Below are positions 17,591 to 26,300 of a stretch of 64,000 nt of DNA, one piece after another. The DNA lies in NCBI RefSeq assembly GCF_036345255.1, contig NZ_CP107783.1, forward strand, positions 4,079,501 to 4,143,500, given 5' to 3'. The notes under the pieces were generated by a model. It had not been told where the DNA came from, ran no database searches, and was given only the letters and a program-made list of their open reading frames with translations. This DNA comes from Streptomyces sp. NBC_00569 (GTDB lineage: Bacteria > Actinomycetota > Actinomycetes > Streptomycetales > Streptomycetaceae). Every line of letters begins with the position of its first letter. Position 1 is the first letter of the stretch. Both the position numbers and the translations under genes were made by a program.

Positions 17591-18454
17591 CTACGCGGTG
17601 GTTCCGCCGGCTCCGGGCACGGGGAACGCCCCGGTCGCCCGGCGCGTGATCTCCCCGTACACCTCGGGGTCGGTGGTGAACTCGCCGAGCACGCAGGTCT
17701 TCCGGCTGCCGTGGTAGTCGGAGGAGCCCGTGACCAGGAGGCCGAGGTCGGCGGCGAGACCGCGCAGGCGGGCCCGCGTGGCCGGTTCGTGGTCCATGTG
17801 GTCGGTCTCGATGCCGTCGAGTCCGGCCGCGGCGAGGTCGGCGATCGCCGACTCGGGCACGACCTGCCCGCGCTTGGCGGCCGCCGGGTGCGCGAAGACG
17901 GTGACCCCGCCCGCGGCCTTGACGAGGCGGATCGCGTCGAAGGGGTCGAGCTCGTGCTTGCCGACATACGCACGGCCGCCGTCGGCGAGCCAGTCGGGCG
18001 TGAAGGCGTCGGAGACGGATCCGACGACGCCGAGTTCGACGAGGGCCTCCGCGACGTGCGGGCGGCCGACGGACCCGTCGCCGGCGATGCGGGCGACCTG
18101 CTCCCAGGTCACGGGCACGCCGAGGTCCTGGAGCTTGGTGACCATGCCCTGCGCGCGCGGCACCCGGTCGTCCCGTACGAGCTCGCGCTCGCTCAGCAGC
18201 TCGGGCTCGTCGGGGTCGAAGAGGTAGGCCAGCATGTGCAGGCCCACGCCGTCGAGGCGGCAGGAGAGTTCGGCGCCGGTGACGAGCGTGAGTCCGGCCG
18301 GCAGTGCGGCGACGGCCTCCGCGTACCCGCGGCTCGTGTCGTGGTCGGTGAGCGCGACGACGTCCAGACCGGCGGCGGCCGCGTTACGGACCAGCTCGGC
18401 CGGGGTGTCCGTGCCGTCGGAAGCGGTGGAGTGGGTGTGCAGATCGATGCGCAC
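17591..18454 (-). CDS. PHP-domain phosphoesterase
   Basis: 287 residues. The N-terminus RIDLHTHSTASDG has the PHP HxH motif, followed by LTDHD and later FAHPAAAK and GSSDYHG, the four metal-binding motifs of the PHP fold. Family members hydrolyse phosphate esters (for example nucleotides or 3',5'-bisphosphates). I chose GTG at 18452-18454: the protein then begins at the PHP strand and GGAG lies seven bases upstream. Confidence 0.88.
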   Translation of the reverse strand: MRIDLHTHSTASDGTDTPAELVRNAAAAGLDVVALTDHDTSRGYAEAVAALPAGLTLVTGAELSCRLDGVGLHMLAYLFDPDEPELLSERELVRDDRVPRAQGMVTKLQDLGVPVTWEQVARIAGDGSVGRPHVAEALVELGVVGSVSDAFTPDWLADGGRAYVGKHELDPFDAIRLVKAAGGVTVFAHPAAAKRGQVVPESAIADLAAAGLDGIETDHMDHEPATRARLRGLAADLGLLVTGSSDYHGSRKTCVLGEFTTDPEVYGEITRRATGAFPVPGAGGTTA

Positions 18455-18549
18455 GCGCGTACTCCAGGCTCTGAACGGACGGAAGGGGACGCTCAAGGAT
18501 AACGGCGATCCGGAGCGATCCCGTCACCGTCGTCTCCCCGGATGACCCC

Positions 18550-19188
18550 TTACGTCAAGATGCGCGGCGACAGCGCGCCGCAGGGCACCATGTCGACCTC
18601 GGCGCCCACGTCGCGCAGGTCGGTCAGGACCAGCTCGTCGTACATCAGGAGCCCGGTCTGCTCGGGCCACACGATCGCCCACACCCACAGGCCGCGCGCC
18701 TCGCCCGCGAAGACCGCGCGGTCGTCGGGGGTGCCGGAGACGTGCCACATCGGGGTCGGGCGCCCGGCGGCCAGGACCTTGGCCTGGGGTGGCTTCTCGA
18801 CGTTCATGTGCGGGCCGGGGTCGGGGCCGCCGATGCCCGCGTACCGGGCGCCGAGGCCTACGCCGAGCTCCTCCGCGACGAGCAGCATCTCCCCCACGCC
18901 GCCGAGCGGCCCGGGACCCGAGCACGCCACCGCGGTCGCCTTGCCGCCCGTGCGGTCGTCACCCGCGCTGGCCACTCCGGTGAACAGCCAGCCGACAGGC
19001 AGCGGCCAGGGCATCCACACCGGCACCTGGGCGCGGTGCGCGACGACGCTGAGCGCCTCGACGCTGGGCGGGATCACGGGCTGCAGCGGATGCACCGTCC
19101 CGTGCACGTCGCACTGCCAGGAGTCGGAGAAAAGGCCGGGAGCCCTGACCCGGCCACCACACTTCGGGCAACTGGGTTCGCCCCTCAT
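18550..19188 (-). CDS. DUF6758 zinc-ribbon protein
   Basis: 212 residues. It starts MRGEPSCPKCGGRVRAPGLF; the CPKC pair with a later Cys/His (WQCDVHG) suggests a small zinc ribbon. The rest (PVWMPWPLPVGWLFTGVASAG) is conserved in Streptomyces but of unknown function. ATG at 19186-19188 fits the family; an in-frame TTG three codons upstream, closer to a GGAGG, is also possible. Confidence 0.78.
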   Translation of the reverse strand: MRGEPSCPKCGGRVRAPGLFSDSWQCDVHGTVHPLQPVIPPSVEALSVVAHRAQVPVWMPWPLPVGWLFTGVASAGDDRTGGKATAVACSGPGPLGGVGEMLLVAEELGVGLGARYAGIGGPDPGPHMNVEKPPQAKVLAAGRPTPMWHVSGTPDDRAVFAGEARGLWVWAIVWPEQTGLLMYDELVLTDLRDVGAEVDMVPCGALSPRILT

Positions 19189-19286
19189 AGGGACCAACGG
19201 TCCTCCCCGTCTCCCGGTCCGTCAAGGACGATCACCCGTCCGAGGGCGGGGTCTTGCGGGACCTCCCCGGAAAAACTAGATGTATC

Positions 19287-19316
19287 TTGCATTAGTTAGC
19301 CGAGCTAATTTATTAT
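19287..19316 (+). promoter_or_regulatory. MFS promoter with operator-like inverted repeat
   Basis: -10 TATTAT (19311-19316) with TTGCAT 18 bases upstream (19287-19292). Between them lies the perfect inverted repeat TTAGC-CGA-GCTAA (19296-19308). Repressor binding here would block the promoter. The surrounding 19276-19318 is strikingly AT-rich. Confidence 0.6.
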
Positions 19317-19427
19317 GTGCATACGCCAACGATCGCTCACGGTCGCCGGCGATCACGAGCGGTCTCCGCGCGAACGGCGCCACCCGAACGGCACCGCGCG
19401 AACGACACACGAATGCGAGGAACCGGC

Positions 19428-20693
19428 ATGAGCCACAGCAGTACCGGAAGTGCGGGAGGTCCCGCCGAAGGGGACACATCGGACGCGGGGGCCACCAGCC
19501 TGCTGCGTCAGCCGAAGGCGGTCTGGGCGACCGCCGGGGCATCCGTCGTCGCCTTCATGGGCATCGGCCTCGTCGACCCGATCCTGCCCTCCATCGCCAA
19601 GGGCCTCGAGGCGACGCCCGGCCAGGTCTCCCTGCTCTTCACCTCGTACTTCCTGATCACCGCCGTCGCGATGCTCGTGACCGGGTTCGTCTCCAGCCGG
19701 ATCGGCGGCAAGAAGACGCTCCTCGCGGGGCTCGCTCTCGTCGTGGTCTTCGCCGCGCTGGCCGGCACCTCGGGCTCCGTCGGTGAGCTCGTCGGATTCC
19801 GCGCAGGATGGGGCCTCGGCAACGCGCTGTTCGTCTCGACGGCCCTCGCCGTCATCGTCGGCGCCGCGGCCGGCGGCTCGGCCGCCGCGATCCTGCTCTA
19901 CGAGTCCGCGCTCGGCCTCGGCATGGCCTGCGGCCCGCTGGTCGGCGCGCTGCTGGGCAACGCCAGCTGGCGCTACCCGTTCTTCGGCACCGCGGTCCTG
20001 ATGGCCATCGGCTTCCTCTGCATCACGGCCTTCCTGAAGGAACAGCCCAGGCCCGCGAGGAAGACCTCGATCCTCGACCCGATCAAGGCGCTCGGCCACG
20101 GCGGGCTCGCCTCGGCCGCCGCCTCCGCCTTCTTCTACAACTACACGTTCTTCACGATGCTGGCCTTCACGCCGTTCGTCCTGAACATGACCCCGTACAA
20201 GTCGGGCGCGGTCTTCTTCGCCTGGGGCGTGCTGCTCGCGTTCTTCTCGGTGATCGTCGCGCCGCGCATGCAGGCCCGCTTCGGGTCGCTCAAGGTGCTC
20301 GGCGGCTCGCTGGTCCTGCTCGCCGCCGACGTGCTGGTCCTCGGGTACGGAGGCCACACCGCCGCCATCGTCTGCACGATCGTCTCCGGCGCCTTCATCG
20401 GCGTGAACAACACCGTGTACACGGAGCTCGCGCTCGGCGTCTCGGACGCGCCGCGGCCCGTGGCGAGCGCCGGCTACAACTTCGTGCGCTGGTTCGCCGC
20501 CGCGGCCGCCCCGTACTTCGCGCCGAAGATCGAGGAGTGGACCGACATCCACATCCCCTTCGTGGTCGCCGCGGTCACGGCGCTGCTCGGCGCGGGCGTC
20601 GTGTGGGTGCGCAGGAGCGCGCTCACCCACGAGGCCGAGGAACTGGCGCCGCAGCACGCCGGCGAGGACGGGATCTCCGTCTTCGCGAACTGA
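19428..20693 (+). CDS. MFS transporter
   Basis: 421 residues with 12 predicted membrane helices. The first begins VWATAGASVVAFMGIGLVDP, followed by the loop GFVSSRIGGKKTLL, a form of the MFS motif A. It has the look of a drug or small-molecule exporter of the DHA1 type; no substrate can be named. ATG at 19428 follows GCGAGGAACC. The AT-rich promoter with an inverted repeat suggests repression by a MarR- or TetR-like protein encoded elsewhere, since none is adjacent. Confidence 0.88.
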   Translation: MSHSSTGSAGGPAEGDTSDAGATSLLRQPKAVWATAGASVVAFMGIGLVDPILPSIAKGLEATPGQVSLLFTSYFLITAVAMLVTGFVSSRIGGKKTLLAGLALVVVFAALAGTSGSVGELVGFRAGWGLGNALFVSTALAVIVGAAAGGSAAAILLYESALGLGMACGPLVGALLGNASWRYPFFGTAVLMAIGFLCITAFLKEQPRPARKTSILDPIKALGHGGLASAAASAFFYNYTFFTMLAFTPFVLNMTPYKSGAVFFAWGVLLAFFSVIVAPRMQARFGSLKVLGGSLVLLAADVLVLGYGGHTAAIVCTIVSGAFIGVNNTVYTELALGVSDAPRPVASAGYNFVRWFAAAAAPYFAPKIEEWTDIHIPFVVAAVTALLGAGVVWVRRSALTHEAEELAPQHAGEDGISVFAN

Positions 20694-20696
20694 CCC

Positions 20697-21293
20697 CTAC
20701 GGATCCAGGGACACGGACCTGCGCAGCGGATCGCGCAGGTCCGTTCCGCTGTCCAGCCACTTCTCCTGCAGGGCGGCCGCGCCGTGCACCCGCTTCCACG
20801 CCGCTTCGTTCTGCGTCATCGGCAGCAGCGGCAGGAACCGTACGGGATCCAGCGGATCGTCCAGTTCCAGATCCTCCACGAGGCCCCCGGACTCCGCGAC
20901 GAGCACCGACGTGAACGGGGCGCCGGGCCACAGGGGTTCACCCACGTCGAGCGAGGCGCCCGCGGCCACAACGACCCCCTCGACCTGCGGTGACGCGGCG
21001 AGCACGGCGAGCGGGCGCAGCACCTTGTCGGTGTCGGCGCGACCGGGACGCACCGACAGCACGAGTTCCGCGCGCGGGCCCTTGAGCGGGTCGGCGAGCG
21101 CGGACGTCGGGTCGGCCATGGGGGCGGCCGACATACCGAGCGTGGCGTAGCGCACGAGGCCGGTGTCCGCCACGTCAGTGAAGCGCAGTACCTCGATGCG
21201 GTCGGTGCCGAGGAACGTGACCGCGGCGCGCGCGTCCGGTTCACCGAGGGCCGTACGCAGCCGGGCCTCGACCAGAGCAAGAACATCTCCCAT
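20697..21293 (-). CDS. Suppressor-of-fused domain protein
   Basis: 198 residues. The core ELVLSVRPGRADTDKVLRPL, VVAAGASLDVGEPLWPG and FLPLLPMTQNEAAWKRVHG match the bacterial SUFU-domain family. Bacterial members have no settled role; some act as immunity proteins, but there is no toxin gene here. ATG at 21291-21293. Its 3' end contains a hairpin that may stop transcription from both sides. Confidence 0.82.
   Translation of the reverse strand: MGDVLALVEARLRTALGEPDARAAVTFLGTDRIEVLRFTDVADTGLVRYATLGMSAAPMADPTSALADPLKGPRAELVLSVRPGRADTDKVLRPLAVLAASPQVEGVVVAAGASLDVGEPLWPGAPFTSVLVAESGGLVEDLELDDPLDPVRFLPLLPMTQNEAAWKRVHGAAALQEKWLDSGTDLRDPLRRSVSLDP
20713..20744. terminator. Hairpin between converging MFS and SUFU genes
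   Basis: A 12-bp perfect stem (20713-20724 with 20733-20744). It lies inside the last codons of the SUFU gene and 20 bases after the MFS stop; it has no T-tract. Confidence 0.5.
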
Positions 21294-21754
21294 GCCGCGA
21301 GCATAGAACTCGCATCCAATGGGTAAAGGGTGGGCTCGCTTCTTCAGTCGGCTGATAGTCTTGGCCGCTGGTCGGGGCAGCACGCCAAGCGTTGCTTTCG
21401 AGCCCGTGACCTACATGCGTCCCCTGCGAGGGATGAGACGTCGTCCCTCACGGGGGACCGGCTGGAGGAGGTGGGGCTGCAATGGACCGAAGTCGACCGT
21501 GCAGTACCACCCGCTCTTCCGGCCACTGAGCCGTATTTTTCCGGCTTTCCGCGCACGCTCGAGTCTGTCTGCGCACCACGGAAGAGCACTTCGTTTCCGC
21601 CTGATCTGAATCAGTAGCGAAGCCGCCACCGCGCCGGTGCGGTGCTCCCCGCTTTGTGGACGTGCACACAGGATCCGCAGTCAGGACGTCCTCATTCCGG
21701 TTAGCGCCGACCCGTATGGCCACCGGCGGCTCCCTCCCGCGAAGGAGCCTGCCC
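21294..21754 (+). promoter_or_regulatory. 461-base corA upstream region
   Basis: No convincing gene. It contains an interrupted stem-loop at 21419-21458 (GTCCC/GGGAC outer, GAGGGA/TCCCTC inner). Its length and position before a magnesium transporter gene make a regulated 5' UTR possible. I do not recognise a known riboswitch class. Confidence 0.4.
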
Positions 21755-22870
21755 ATGTCGATGATCCGTGACCTGCGTGCCGCCGTCCGCCCCGCGCCGC
21801 GCGAGACCGGCAGCACGTCAGCCCCGTACGACACGACCCGCGACCCGTCGACGTCCACCGCCGTCGTCGACTGCGCCGTCTACCGCGACGGCGCCCGCGT
21901 CCACGACAGCGACTGCCTGACGCCCGGCGGCGCGATCCTCAAGGCGCGCCGCGACGGCGGCTTCGCCTGGATCGGTCTGCACGAGCCGACCGAGTCCGAA
22001 TTCGCGGGTATCGCCGCCGAGTTCGGGCTCCACCCCCTCGCCGTCGAGGACGCCGTGCACGCCCACCAGCGCCCCAAGCTGGAGCGCTACGACGACACCC
22101 TGTTCACCGTCTTCAAGACCATCCACTACGTGGAGCACGCCGAACTCACCGCGACGAGCGAGGTCGTGGAAACCGGCGAGGTGATGTGCTTCACCGGCCG
22201 GGACTTCTTCATCACCGTCCGGCACGGCGGCCAGGGCTCGCTGCGGGCGCTGCGGCACCGGCTCCAGGACGACCCCGAGCTGCTCGCCAAGGGCCCGTCC
22301 GCCGTTCTGCACGCCATCGCGGACCACGTCGTCGACGGATATCTCGCCGTCGCCGACGCGATGCAGGACGACATCGACGAGGTCGAGACGGACGTCTTCT
22401 CGCAGACGGGCAAGGGCGCTCCGCGGGGCACGGACGCCGGGCGGATCTACCAGCTCAAGCGTGAGGTCCTCGAGTTCAAGCGGGCGGTGGCTCCGCTCCA
22501 GCGGCCCATGCAGCTGCTGAGCGAGCGGCCGATGCGGCTCGTCGACCCGGACATCCAGAAGTACTTCCGTGACGTCGCCGACCACCTCGCGCGCGTGCAG
22601 GAGCAGGTCGTCGGCTTCGACGAACTGCTCAACTCCATCCTCCAGGCCAACCTCGCGCAGGCGTCCGTCGCGCAGAACGAGGACATGCGCAAGATCACGT
22701 CCTGGGCGGCGATCATCGCCGTACCGACGATGGTCTGTGGCGTGTACGGCATGAACTTCGAGCACATGCCGGAGCTCCACTGGCGGTTCGGCTACCCGCT
22801 CGTCCTCGGCGTCACGGTGGGCGCCTGTTTCGCGATCCACCGCATCCTGAAGCGGAACGGGTGGCTCTGA
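21755..22870 (+). CDS. corA: Magnesium/cobalt transporter CorA
   Basis: 371 residues. An N-terminal cytoplasmic domain is followed by a long helical stalk and two C-terminal membrane helices. The hallmark GMN lies in CGVYGMNFEHMPELHW at the end of the first helix and forms the selectivity filter of the pentameric channel. It imports Mg2+ (also Co2+, Ni2+) driven by membrane potential. ATG at 21755 has GAAGGAG seven bases upstream. It lies 1.5 kb upstream of an MgtE-domain gene. Confidence 0.93.
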   Translation: MSMIRDLRAAVRPAPRETGSTSAPYDTTRDPSTSTAVVDCAVYRDGARVHDSDCLTPGGAILKARRDGGFAWIGLHEPTESEFAGIAAEFGLHPLAVEDAVHAHQRPKLERYDDTLFTVFKTIHYVEHAELTATSEVVETGEVMCFTGRDFFITVRHGGQGSLRALRHRLQDDPELLAKGPSAVLHAIADHVVDGYLAVADAMQDDIDEVETDVFSQTGKGAPRGTDAGRIYQLKREVLEFKRAVAPLQRPMQLLSERPMRLVDPDIQKYFRDVADHLARVQEQVVGFDELLNSILQANLAQASVAQNEDMRKITSWAAIIAVPTMVCGVYGMNFEHMPELHWRFGYPLVLGVTVGACFAIHRILKRNGWL

Positions 22871-22902
22871 ACGGCCGAAGGACAGGCTCTAGGCTGGCGC
22901 CC

Positions 22903-23457
22903 ATGACGGATCAGGCCAGCCCCTCTCCCGACCACCCCTCGACGGGCTCCGCGTTGATGGACCGAGCCCTCGTCGAGGAGGCCACCAAGAAGTCCGGCCT
23001 CATCTGGGTACGGGGCGCCTCGGGCCCCGAGCGCGCCCTGTGGCACGTGTGGCACGAGGGCGCGGCGAACCTGGTCGGCGACGGGCCCGGTGAGCAGCCG
23101 CTGCCCGGCCTCACCGACGGCGGGGCGGCGACCGTCACCGTGCGCAGCAAGGACAAGGGCGGGCGCCTCGTGGGCTGGACGGCCAGGGTCGTCGAGCTCG
23201 CCCCGCACTCCGAGGGGTGGGAGGCGGCCGTCGCCGAGCTGAAGGGCAAGCGCCTGAACGCGCCGGACGGCGAGGCGATGCCGGAGCGCTGGGCACACGA
23301 GTGCCGGGTGCTCCGCCTGGAGCCGACGGGGACCACGGTCGCGCCGTCGTCCGAGGCGCTTGCCGCGGCGCCCCTCGCCACGACCGCGACCACCCGTCGC
23401 GAGGCCCCCGCGGCGCTCCCCCACCTCCTGCTCCGCCGCAAGCGGCGCGGGAAGTAG
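22903..23457 (+). CDS. Conserved protein, possible split-barrel fold
   Basis: 184 residues. The middle part (LIWVRGASGPERALWHVWHEG, ATVTVRSKDKGGRLVGWTARV) alternates strands as in FMN-binding split-barrel proteins, but I cannot show a cofactor site. The C-terminus is basic (LLLRRKRRGK). It begins 32 bases after corA, so it may share its transcript. Function unknown. Confidence 0.65.
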   Translation: MTDQASPSPDHPSTGSALMDRALVEEATKKSGLIWVRGASGPERALWHVWHEGAANLVGDGPGEQPLPGLTDGGAATVTVRSKDKGGRLVGWTARVVELAPHSEGWEAAVAELKGKRLNAPDGEAMPERWAHECRVLRLEPTGTTVAPSSEALAAAPLATTATTRREAPAALPHLLLRRKRRGK

Positions 23458-23478
23458 GGCGAGCCGGCCCTCGGTGAC

Positions 23479-24231
23479 TCAGGACGCCGGGAGCTGGGCC
23501 CCGTAGTCCACCGTGTCGCCCTTGCCCGGCTCGCGGAGCGTGAAGTCCTTGCCCCAGTCGGTGAGTTGGAGTGTGCCGGCGCCGCCCGCGCGCTCCAGGC
23601 GCAGCGGGTACGGGGTTCCCTCGAGGGAGACGTCGAGGGTGCCGCCGGCGCCCTTGTCGCCGGTGAGTTCGACCGTGCGTACGCCGCCCGCCGAACCCCG
23701 GTCACCCTTCTCCACCTTGCCGTGCAGGGTGAGCAGTCCGTCCAGGAGCGCGCCCTTGACGGTGAAGCCGCTCAGACGTTTGTAGGCCGGGTCGCCCTGC
23801 GGGACCTTGACGTACTTGCCGTCGAGCTTGTCCGCCGCGGCGGCCGTGCCCCCGTGCGCGGTGCCGCCCGAGCCCTTGCTGTCCTGGTGCGTCCAGAAGT
23901 CCGCGTCGGCCTTCAGGAACAGATGTTCCTTGACCCGCAGCAACTGGAAGGTCCGGCCGCCCGTCGTGACGGATCCCGTGCCGCCCTCGTCCTTGAGCCG
24001 CATGTCGATCTTGTACGTGTGCCCGCTGCTGACGACCGTGCCGGACAGGTGGACGGCCCCGGCTCCCTGGGCGGCCTTGACGGTGCGGCCCTGGATCTTC
24101 GGGGCGGTCAGTTTGGCGACGCCGTTCGTGCCCGCGTCCGGATCCTCGCCGCCGCATGCCGCGAGCCCGAGGCACATCACTCCCACCAGAAAGATCCCAG
24201 GGGAACGGCGGGCCAGGGGAAGTACGGTCAC
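23479..24231 (-). CDS. LppX/LprG-like lipoprotein
   Basis: 250 residues. A lipoprotein signal peptide ends in LGLAAC with Cys26, followed by a beta-rich domain (VHLSGTVVSSGHTYKIDMRL; TFQLLRVKEHLFLKADADFW) resembling the LolA/LppX fold that carries lipids or lipoglycans. Extracytoplasmic, membrane-anchored. GTG at 24229-24231 gives the proper signal peptide. Converges with the preceding gene. Confidence 0.75.
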   Translation of the reverse strand: MTVLPLARRSPGIFLVGVMCLGLAACGGEDPDAGTNGVAKLTAPKIQGRTVKAAQGAGAVHLSGTVVSSGHTYKIDMRLKDEGGTGSVTTGGRTFQLLRVKEHLFLKADADFWTHQDSKGSGGTAHGGTAAAADKLDGKYVKVPQGDPAYKRLSGFTVKGALLDGLLTLHGKVEKGDRGSAGGVRTVELTGDKGAGGTLDVSLEGTPYPLRLERAGGAGTLQLTDWGKDFTLREPGKGDTVDYGAQLPAS

Positions 24232-24408
24232 GGCTCGCGCTACCTCTCGTACGACGTCTTGCTCGGCGGCAGAACGGCAGCGTACCCGTGTCACCTGCGG
24301 TGAACGGAGCCAGTCCGTCCGGACGCAGCGCAAAGGCGCACGGGACCGGGACGGGCTAGCCTGAAGCACACCTTCAGGACACATGAGGATGTAAAGGAGG
24401 CGCGGCGC

Positions 24409-25695
24409 ATGGCGGCAGGCGCCCCCCGGATCTTCGTCTCGCATCTCTCCGGCATCGCCGTCTTCGACCCCAACGGCGACATGGTGGGGCGCGTCCGCGA
24501 TCTCGTCGCCATGCTGCGCGTCGGCCGCCGCCCGCCCCGGCTGCTCGGGCTCGTCGTGGAGCTCTCCACCCGGCGCCGCATCTTCCTGCCGATGACCCGC
24601 GTGACCGGCATCGAGTCCGGCCAGGTCATCACCACCGGCGTACTGAACGTGCGGCGCTTCGAGCAGCGGCCCACCGAGCGGCTCGTCCTCGGCGAGATGC
24701 TCGACCGGCGGGTGCGGCTCGTCGGGTCCGGTGAGGAGGTGACGGTCCTGGACGTCTCCGTGCAGCAGCTGCCGGCCCGCAGGGACTGGGAGATCGACCG
24801 GGTCTTCGTACGCAAGGGCAAGAGCGCCGGCGCGTTCCGCCGCGCCAAGGGGGAGACGCTCACCGTCGACTGGTCGGCCGTCGACGGGTTCTCGCTGGAG
24901 GAGCACGGGCAGGGCGCCGAGAACCTCCTCGCCACGTTCGAGCAGCTGCGCCCGGCCGACCTCGCCAACGTCCTGCACCACCTCTCCCCCAAGCGCCGGG
25001 CCGAGGTCGCGTCGGCCCTCACGAACGAGCGCCTCGCGGACGTCCTCGAGGAGCTGCCCGAGGACGACCAGATCGAGATCCTCGGCAAGCTGAAGGAGGA
25101 GCGCGCCGCCGACGTCCTGGAGGAGATGGACCCGGACGACGCCGCCGACCTGCTCGGCGAGCTGCCCGAGGACGACAAGGAGCGGCTGCTCGCGCTGATG
25201 CAGCCCTCGGACGCGGCCGACGTGCGGCGGCTGATGGCGTACGAGGACAACACCGCGGGCGGTCTGATGACGACCGAACCGATCGTGCTGCGGCCCGACG
25301 CGACCGTCGCCGACGCGCTGGCCCGGGTCCGCAACCCCGACCTCTCCCCCGCGCTGGCCGCGCAGGTGTACGTGTGCCGGCCGCCCGACGAGACGCCCAC
25401 CGGCAAGTACCTCGGCACGGTGCACTTCCAGCGGCTGCTGCGCGACCCCCCGTACACGCTGGTGTCCTCGATGCTCGACGAGGACCTCCAGACCCTCGCG
25501 CCGTCCGCCGCGCTCCCGGTCGTCGCCGGGTTCTTCGCGACGTACGACATGGTGGCGGCGCCCGTCGTCGACGAGAGCGGTTCGCTGCTCGGCGCGGTCA
25601 CCGTGGACGACGTCCTCGACCACATGCTGCCGGAGGACTGGCGCGAGCAGGAGTTCCACCTGGCCGACGCGGAGGTGGACCATGGCGCCCGCTGA
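24409..25695 (+). CDS. MgtE N-domain / CBS-domain protein without channel
   Basis: 428 residues. A PRC-barrel-like N-terminus (~1-150) is followed by an MgtE intracellular N domain with superhelical repeats (LANVLHHLSPKRRAEVASAL, LADVLEELPEDDQIEIL, AADVLEEMDPDDAADLLGEL) and two CBS units. The membrane channel of true MgtE is absent. It is therefore probably a soluble magnesium sensor or regulator. It corresponds to M. tuberculosis Rv1232c. AAAGGAGG eight bases before the ATG. Its last 14 bases overlap the DUF1003 gene. Confidence 0.88.
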   Translation: MAAGAPRIFVSHLSGIAVFDPNGDMVGRVRDLVAMLRVGRRPPRLLGLVVELSTRRRIFLPMTRVTGIESGQVITTGVLNVRRFEQRPTERLVLGEMLDRRVRLVGSGEEVTVLDVSVQQLPARRDWEIDRVFVRKGKSAGAFRRAKGETLTVDWSAVDGFSLEEHGQGAENLLATFEQLRPADLANVLHHLSPKRRAEVASALTNERLADVLEELPEDDQIEILGKLKEERAADVLEEMDPDDAADLLGELPEDDKERLLALMQPSDAADVRRLMAYEDNTAGGLMTTEPIVLRPDATVADALARVRNPDLSPALAAQVYVCRPPDETPTGKYLGTVHFQRLLRDPPYTLVSSMLDEDLQTLAPSAALPVVAGFFATYDMVAAPVVDESGSLLGAVTVDDVLDHMLPEDWREQEFHLADAEVDHGAR

Positions 25696-26257
25696 GCGCG
25701 AGCGGGACGGCCGCCCCGAGGGCGCGCGGGCGCCGCGCTTCCGGCTCGACGTGCCGCGCCCCCCGCGCCGCAAGCTGCTGCCCGACTACGACCCGGAGGC
25801 CTTCGGGCGGCTCTCGGAACGGATCGCCCGCTTCCTGGGGACGGGCCGGTTCATCGTCTGGATGACGGTGATCATCATCGCGTGGGTGGTGTGGAACGTC
25901 TCCGCGCCGAGCAGCCTGCGCTTCGACCAATACCCGTTCATCTTCCTGACCCTGATGCTCTCGCTCCAGGCCTCGTACGCCGCTCCGCTCATCCTGCTCG
26001 CGCAGAACCGGCAGGACGACCGGGACAAGGTCAACCTCGAACAGGACCGCAAGCAGAACGAGCGCTCCATCGCCGACACCGAGTACCTCAGCCGCGAGGT
26101 CGCCGCCCTGCGGATGGGCCTCGGAGAGGTCGCCACCCGCGACTGGATCCGCTCCGAGCTCCAGGACCTGCTCAAGGAGCTGGAGGACCAGCGGGTCACC
26201 TTCCCGGCCCGCTCCGCGTCCGACGCAGGTCACAGACGTGACGTAGACGACCGCTGA
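25682..26257 (+). CDS. DUF1003 membrane protein
   Basis: 191 residues with two membrane helices (about residues 57-75 and 85-103) and a charged helical C-terminus. The motif NRQDDRDKVNLEQDRKQNER is the DUF1003 signature. The family is of unknown function and often lies beside Mg transport genes. It is translationally coupled to the MgtE-N protein by a 14-base overlap, so the two may work as a unit. Confidence 0.88.
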   Translation: MAPAERERDGRPEGARAPRFRLDVPRPPRRKLLPDYDPEAFGRLSERIARFLGTGRFIVWMTVIIIAWVVWNVSAPSSLRFDQYPFIFLTLMLSLQASYAAPLILLAQNRQDDRDKVNLEQDRKQNERSIADTEYLSREVAALRMGLGEVATRDWIRSELQDLLKELEDQRVTFPARSASDAGHRRDVDDR

Positions 26258-26273
26258 CAGGGCTTTCCGGACA

Positions 26274-26294
26274 AGGGTTACCGCGCCGTACTAT
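26274..26294 (+). promoter_or_regulatory. Promoter of leaderless mrp
   Basis: AGGGTTACCG-N4-GTACTAT: -10 TACTAT at 26289-26294, six bases before the ATG at 26301, with no Shine-Dalgarno. Same motif as at 9398-9418. Confidence 0.55.
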
Positions 26295-26300
26295 CGGCGT

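Noticed and set aside
21330..21617. 95-residue plus-strand frame in the corA upstream region
   Set aside because: No start signal, poor codon bias at the third position and no family pattern; kept as non-coding.
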